Below are positions 49,886-53,274 of a stretch of 53,274 nucleotides of DNA, piece by piece. The DNA comes from Actinomadura nitritigenes (GTDB lineage: Bacteria; Actinomycetota; Actinomycetes; Streptosporangiales; Streptosporangiaceae): NCBI RefSeq assembly GCF_017573545.1, contig NZ_JAGEOK010000050.1:1-53274 (forward strand), given 5' to 3'. How positions within the stretch are numbered: the first letter of the stretch is position 1; each line of letters opens with the position of its first letter. The notes under the pieces are model-generated. The model searched no databases, was not told the origin of the DNA, and saw nothing but the letters and a program-made list of their open reading frames with translations. Position numbers and translations under genes: made by a program.

Positions 49886-49967
49886 CCCCTGCCGCGAGGC
49901 GGAGGGAAGCCCCGGAGGGACCGTGCGCGGGAGCCGGGCGCCGGAGCCGGGCGCGGGCGCGGGCGCC

Positions 49968-50600
49968 TCAGGGCGCGTAGTTCATGACGTGGTCGTGCAG
50001 CAGCTGCGGGGCCTGCGGGTCGCGGCGGCGGAACGCCTCGATCAGCTCGGCGTGCTCGGCCGACTTGGAGTAGATCTCGGTGTGGTGCAGCCGCAGCGAC
50101 AGGGTCGTCCACAGCTCAATGCCGAGGCCCTCCCACACCGAGAACAGCAGCCGGTTCCCGGCCGCCTCGACGATCTCGCGGTGGAAGGCGATGCTGAGCC
50201 GCATCTGCTCGTGCAGGTCGCCCTCGCGCGCCGCCTCGCTCAGCTGCCGGTTGCGCTCCTCCAGCGCGTCCAGGCAGCCGCCGATCCGGGCCATGCCGAG
50301 CTCGGCGGCGGTCCGCTCCAGCCCGGCGCGGACGGGGAAGATCTCGGCGAGGTCCTGCTCGGTGAACTCGCGGACGCGGGCGCCCCGGTTCGGCAGCGAC
50401 TCGATCAGCCGCTGCGCCTCCAGCTGCCGCAGCGCCTCGCGCACCGGTCCCTGGCTGACGCCGAGCTCGGTGGCGATGCGGCGCTCGACGATGCGCTCGC
50501 CCGGCTCCCACCGGCCCGAGCTGATGCCCTCCACGATGAACTCGCGGATCTGGTCGGCGAGCCCGGTGCGCAGCAGCTGGGCGGGGACGGGCGTGTTCAC
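49968..50600 (-). CDS. GntR-family regulator (FCD), divergent from pdh operon
   Basis: A 210-residue GntR regulator. The winged helix spans residues 10-75 (LADQIREFIVEGISSGRWEPGERIVERRIATELGVSQGPVREALRQLEAQRLIES) and the FCD domain follows (FPVRAGLERTAAELG, IAFHREIVEAAGNRLLFSVWEGL, EHAELIEAFRRRDPQAPQLLHDHV). The GTG at 50600 lacks a ribosome site and might be leaderless; TTG at 50609 is the alternative. It is divergent from pdhA with a perfect palindrome between them, which resembles PdhR-type or lactate-type control of a dehydrogenase operon. Confidence 0.86.
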   Translation of the reverse strand: MNTPVPAQLLRTGLADQIREFIVEGISSGRWEPGERIVERRIATELGVSQGPVREALRQLEAQRLIESLPNRGARVREFTEQDLAEIFPVRAGLERTAAELGMARIGGCLDALEERNRQLSEAAREGDLHEQMRLSIAFHREIVEAAGNRLLFSVWEGLGIELWTTLSLRLHHTEIYSKSAEHAELIEAFRRRDPQAPQLLHDHVMNYAP

Positions 50601-50671
50601 GGAAGCCAATATTAGACGGGGCGACGGTAAGTGAGTCTTGACGCCCGAGGAGATAGACTCGAATATGATCG

Positions 50672-50687
50672 ATCATTGATCAATGAT
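50672..50687. promoter_or_regulatory. palindrome in the gntR-pdhA intergenic region
   Basis: ATCATTGATCAATGAT is a perfect 16-base palindrome, embedded in a run of GATC-containing repeats (50667-50692). It lies 58 bases before the pdhA start and 72 bases before the gntR start, an obvious operator position. Confidence 0.75.
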
Positions 50688-50744
50688 GATCGGTGAGCGT
50701 CGTGGCGATCCTACGGCGTTCCCCCGGACTTAGGAAGGTCGCCG

Positions 50745-51908
50745 ATGGCTGAGACCACCCGGTCAGCTACCAAGGCCGCTCCGGCTCGCACGACCCGGAG
50801 AGCGCGCGGCACCAAGGCCTCCGGGCCGACGGCCGCTCCGGCGGGCAGCGGCGCCGCGAGCGGGCGCGCCGTCGACGGCGCCGCCCCGGACGCCCCGGCG
50901 GAGAGCGCCGAGACGCTGGTGGCGTACTACCGCCAGATGCTGCTGATCCGCCGCTTCGAGGAGCGGGCCGCCCGTGCCTACACCGAGGCGAAGATCGGGG
51001 GCTACTGCCACCTGAACCTCGGCGAGGAGGCGACCGTCGTCGGCCTGATGGCCGCGCTGCGCCCCACCGACTACCTGTTCACCAACTACCGCGAGCACGG
51101 CTACGCCCTCGCCAAGGGCATCTCCGCCGAGCGCGTGATGGCCGAGCTCTACGGTCGCTCCACCGGCGTCTCCAAGGGCTGGGGCGGCTCCATGCACCTG
51201 TTCGACGCCGACGCACGGCTGCTCGGCGGGTACGGCATCGTCGGCGGGCAGGTCCCGCTCGCGGCCGGCGCCGCCCTCGCCGTCTCCTACAAGGGCGGCG
51301 ACGAGGTCGTGATGTGCCACATGGGCGACGGGACCACCGCGATCGGCGCGTTCCACGAGTCGCTGAACATCGCCGGCCTCTGGGACCTCCCGGTCGTCTT
51401 CGTCGTGATCAACAACGGTCTGGGCATGGGCACCACCGTGGAGCACTCCGCCGCCGAGCCCGAGCTGTACCGGCGCGGCGCCGCCTACCGGATGGAGAGC
51501 GTCCGGGTGGACGGCACCGACGTCGTCGCCGTGCGGGACGCCGCGCGCCACGCCGTCGAGCGCGCCCGCAGCGAGAGCAAGCCCTACCTGCTGGAGACCA
51601 CCAGCCCCCGGCTCAAGGGCCACTCCGTGGTGGACCCGGCCCGCTACCGGTCCAAGGAGGAGAAGGAGGCCCTGAAGGCCGCCGACCCCCTGGCCCGGAT
51701 GGCGCTGGAGCTGGAGGAGGCGGGCATCCTGTCGCACGACGAGCGCGACCGCCTCGACGCGGAGGTCACCGCCGCGATCGACGCCGCCGCCGCGTTCGCC
51801 GACGAGAGCCCGGCCCCCGAGGTCTCCACCCTGTTCGACTACACCTACGCCACCCCGGTCCCGGGCGAGCTGCGCCGCCTGCCCGCCGACCCGGTGTTCG
51901 GTTCCTGA
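50745..51908 (+). CDS. pdhA: pyruvate/2-oxo acid dehydrogenase E1 alpha subunit
   Basis: A 387-residue thiamine diphosphate enzyme subunit. The ThDP motif is GDGTTAIGAFHESLNIAGLWDLPVVFVVINN around residues 192-222, and YYRQMLLIRRFEERAARAY, YREHGYALAKG and GVSKGWGGSMHLFD are typical of E1 alpha. An Ala/Thr/Gly-rich N-terminal extension of about 50 residues precedes the domain. The ATG at 50745 follows AGGAAGG. It forms an operon with E1 beta and E2. Sequence fits pyruvate (PdhA) best, but acetoin or branched-chain substrates cannot be excluded without comparison. Confidence 0.9.
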   Translation: MAETTRSATKAAPARTTRRARGTKASGPTAAPAGSGAASGRAVDGAAPDAPAESAETLVAYYRQMLLIRRFEERAARAYTEAKIGGYCHLNLGEEATVVGLMAALRPTDYLFTNYREHGYALAKGISAERVMAELYGRSTGVSKGWGGSMHLFDADARLLGGYGIVGGQVPLAAGAALAVSYKGGDEVVMCHMGDGTTAIGAFHESLNIAGLWDLPVVFVVINNGLGMGTTVEHSAAEPELYRRGAAYRMESVRVDGTDVVAVRDAARHAVERARSESKPYLLETTSPRLKGHSVVDPARYRSKEEKEALKAADPLARMALELEEAGILSHDERDRLDAEVTAAIDAAAAFADESPAPEVSTLFDYTYATPVPGELRRLPADPVFGS

Positions 51909-51919
51909 GGAGCATGCTG

Positions 51920-52936
51920 ATGGCACCCGTCACTTACCGCCAGGCGCTCCGGGACACGCTGCGCGCGGAGATGCTCCGCGACGAGAACGTCTTCCTGATG
52001 GGCGAGGAGATCGGGCTCTTCGAGGGCTCCTACAAGATCACCGAAGGGCTGCTGAAGGAGTTCGGGCCGAAGCGCGTCCGCGACACCCCGATCGCCGAGG
52101 AGGGCTTCGTCGGCGCCGCGATCGGCGCCGCGATGCTCGGCCTGCGCCCCGTCGTGGAGATCATGACGATCAACTTCTCGCTGCTCGCGCTGGACCAGAT
52201 CGTCAACCACGCCGCCAAGATCTACGGCATGTTCGGCGGCCAGGCCAGCGTGCCGATGGTGATCCGCACCCCGGGCGGCGGCGGCCAGCAGCTCGGCGCC
52301 ACCCACTCGCAGAACGTCGAGCTGTTCTACTCGTTCATCCCCGGCCTGAAGGTCGTCGCGCCGAGCACGCCCGCCGAGGCGTCGGCGATGCTGAAGGCCG
52401 CGATCCGCGACGACGACCCGGTGCTGTTCCTGGAGAACCTCGCCCTCTACAACAGCAAGGGCGAGCTGCCGGCCCCGGTCGAGGAGATCGAGCCGGCCGA
52501 GATCGGCCGCGCCGCCGTCACCCGACCCGGCACCGACATCACGATCATCGGCTACTCGCGGATGGCGCGGGTCGCCTCCGAGGTCGCCGAGACCCTCGCC
52601 GCCGAGGGCGTGTCCGCCGAGGTCGTGGACCTGCGCAGCCTGCGCCCGCTGGACCGCGCCACCATCGTCGAGTCCGTCCGCAGGACCGGCTGCGCCGTCG
52701 TCGCCGAGGACGACTGGCTGACCTACGGGATCGGCGCGGAGATCGCCGCGACGATCCAGGAGGGCGCCTTCGACTGGCTGGACGCGCCGGTCCGCCGCGT
52801 CGCGATGGCGGAGGTTCCGCTGCCCTACGCCAAGTCCCTGGAGACGGCGGCGCTGCCGTCCGCCGACTCCCTGCTCACCGCCGTCCGCGACACGCTCCGC
52901 GCGACCGGCCGTCCCACGCTGGAGCCCGCCCGATGA
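51920..52936 (+). CDS. pdhB: pyruvate/2-oxo acid dehydrogenase E1 beta subunit
   Basis: A 338-residue E1 beta subunit. Marks are TYRQALRDTLRAEMLRDENVFLMGEEIG, RDTPIAEEGFVGAAIGAAMLGLRPVVEI, MFGGQASVPMVIRTPGGGGQQLGATHSQ and DLRSLRPLDRATIVESVRRTG. The second ATG (51920) is preferred because GAGGAG sits 7 bases before it; ATG 51914 is too close to that site. It forms the alpha2-beta2 E1 with the preceding gene. The stop overlaps the E2 start (ATGA). Confidence 0.92.
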   Translation: MAPVTYRQALRDTLRAEMLRDENVFLMGEEIGLFEGSYKITEGLLKEFGPKRVRDTPIAEEGFVGAAIGAAMLGLRPVVEIMTINFSLLALDQIVNHAAKIYGMFGGQASVPMVIRTPGGGGQQLGATHSQNVELFYSFIPGLKVVAPSTPAEASAMLKAAIRDDDPVLFLENLALYNSKGELPAPVEEIEPAEIGRAAVTRPGTDITIIGYSRMARVASEVAETLAAEGVSAEVVDLRSLRPLDRATIVESVRRTGCAVVAEDDWLTYGIGAEIAATIQEGAFDWLDAPVRRVAMAEVPLPYAKSLETAALPSADSLLTAVRDTLRATGRPTLEPAR

Positions 52937-53274
52937 CCGAGATCCTCATGCCGCGCCTCTCCGACACCATGGAGGAGGGCGTCATCAGCTCCTGGCAGAA
53001 GCAGCCGGGCGACGAGGTGGCCGTCGGCGACGTCCTCGTGGACATCGAGACCGACAAGGCGGTCATGGAGTACGAGGCCTACGAGGCCGGCGTGCTCGAG
53101 AAGATCCTCGTCGGCGAGGGCGAGACCGCCGCGATCGGCGCGCCGATCGCGGTGATCGCCCCGAAGGGCGGCGCGCGCACCGAGGCCGCGGCGGCCGAGC
53201 CCGCTCCCGCCCCGGCCGCCGCTCCCGCCCCGGCCGCGCGGCCCGGCTCGGACGCGGCGCGCGGGGGGGCAGGG
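52933..53274 (+). CDS. pdhC: dihydrolipoamide acyltransferase E2, 5' part (cut by window end)
   Basis: The first 114 residues of an E2 chain. The lipoyl domain covers residues 1-78, with the lipoylated Lys42 in IETDKAVMEYEAYEAG and RLSDTMEEGVI near the start. An Ala/Pro-rich linker then begins. Overlaps pdhB by 4 bases, so it is the acyltransferase of the same complex. The catalytic domain lies beyond the window. The last bases contain a run of seven G (53264-53270), so the frame at the very end should be treated with care. Confidence 0.9.
   Translation, partial: MTEILMPRLSDTMEEGVISSWQKQPGDEVAVGDVLVDIETDKAVMEYEAYEAGVLEKILVGEGETAAIGAPIAVIAPKGGARTEAAAAEPAPAPAAAPAPAARPGSDAARGGAG

Noticed and set aside
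1..53274. Search by eye for tRNA, rRNA, CRISPR arrays, insertion sequences, integrase genes and attachment sites
   Set aside because: None recognised. Small tRNA genes could be missed by eye, but no intergenic gap showed a CCA-type end or a TTCRANYC-like arm.

Overview
The window is high-GC DNA with GTG and TTG starts, many 1-8 base stop/start overlaps, actinobacterial gene families (DUF6879, DUF6082, class F sortase, spore-associated protein, SAM methyltransferase PF04672) and a CebR-type operator. It comes from an actinomycete. A Thermomonosporaceae-like host (Actinomadura group) is a guess from gene content, not a measurement.

Region by region. (1) 1-2.8 kb: a small regulatory and unknown-function group made of a truncated XRE regulator, an RsbW-like ATPase, a DUF6879 pair and a DUF6082 membrane protein. 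(2) 2.9-8.5 kb: a YjbR-family protein, a secreted TNT-domain (NAD glycohydrolase) protein, and a class F sortase next to four paralogous exported SH3-like proteins. All four share a C-terminal anchor tail that lacks LPXTG, and three of them form a tandem array of about 850-base units, each with its own leader and terminator. (3) 8.8-15.2 kb: an unusual purine/pterin-type locus. One tightly coupled leftward operon encodes a GTP cyclohydrolase II homologue, CDP-alcohol phosphatidyltransferase, zinc-type dehydrogenase, PTPS/QueD-fold protein, glycosyltransferase, methyltransferase and an LPG-synthase/flippase-like membrane protein. A convergent creatininase-family amidohydrolase lies beside it. 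Key residues of the first enzyme and of the PTPS homologue are substituted, which points to a dedicated pathway rather than riboflavin or folate synthesis. (4) 15.2-16.7 kb: two RlaP-type nucleotidyltransferases.

(5) 16.7-28.9 kb: two ABC sugar systems in series. The first is maltodextrin-type (binding protein, two permeases, GH13 glucosidase, LacI regulator, CTTGCAG operators). The second is cellobiose-type (cebEFG, GH1 bglC, cebR, perfect TGGGAGCGCTCCCA box). (6) 28.9-32.0 kb: PF04672 methyltransferase, nucleoside deaminase, NTF2-fold protein, and a TetR/membrane protein pair with a clear tandem operator. (7) 32.1-43.2 kb: a third sugar system on the minus strand, consistent with xyloglucan oligosaccharides (binding protein, permeases, YicI-like alpha-xylosidase, GH1, LacI, secreted GH3). 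It has its own operator at two promoters plus an upstream CebR box. None of the three ABC systems has an ATPase gene, so a shared MsiK-type ATPase elsewhere is expected.

(8) 43.5-45.5 kb: a spore-associated-protein homologue and a Ser/Thr kinase carrying an extracellular cellulose-binding (CBM2) domain. (9) 45.5-49.9 kb: a 5-oxoproline/Nramp operon (DUF1445, pxpC, pxpB, NRAMP) divergent from a GntR regulator, without pxpA. (10) 50.0 kb to the end: a GntR regulator divergent from pdhA-pdhB-E2, with E2 cut by the window edge. No rRNA, tRNA, CRISPR array, insertion sequence or phage gene was recognised. All family names come from reading the proteins; no database search was run.
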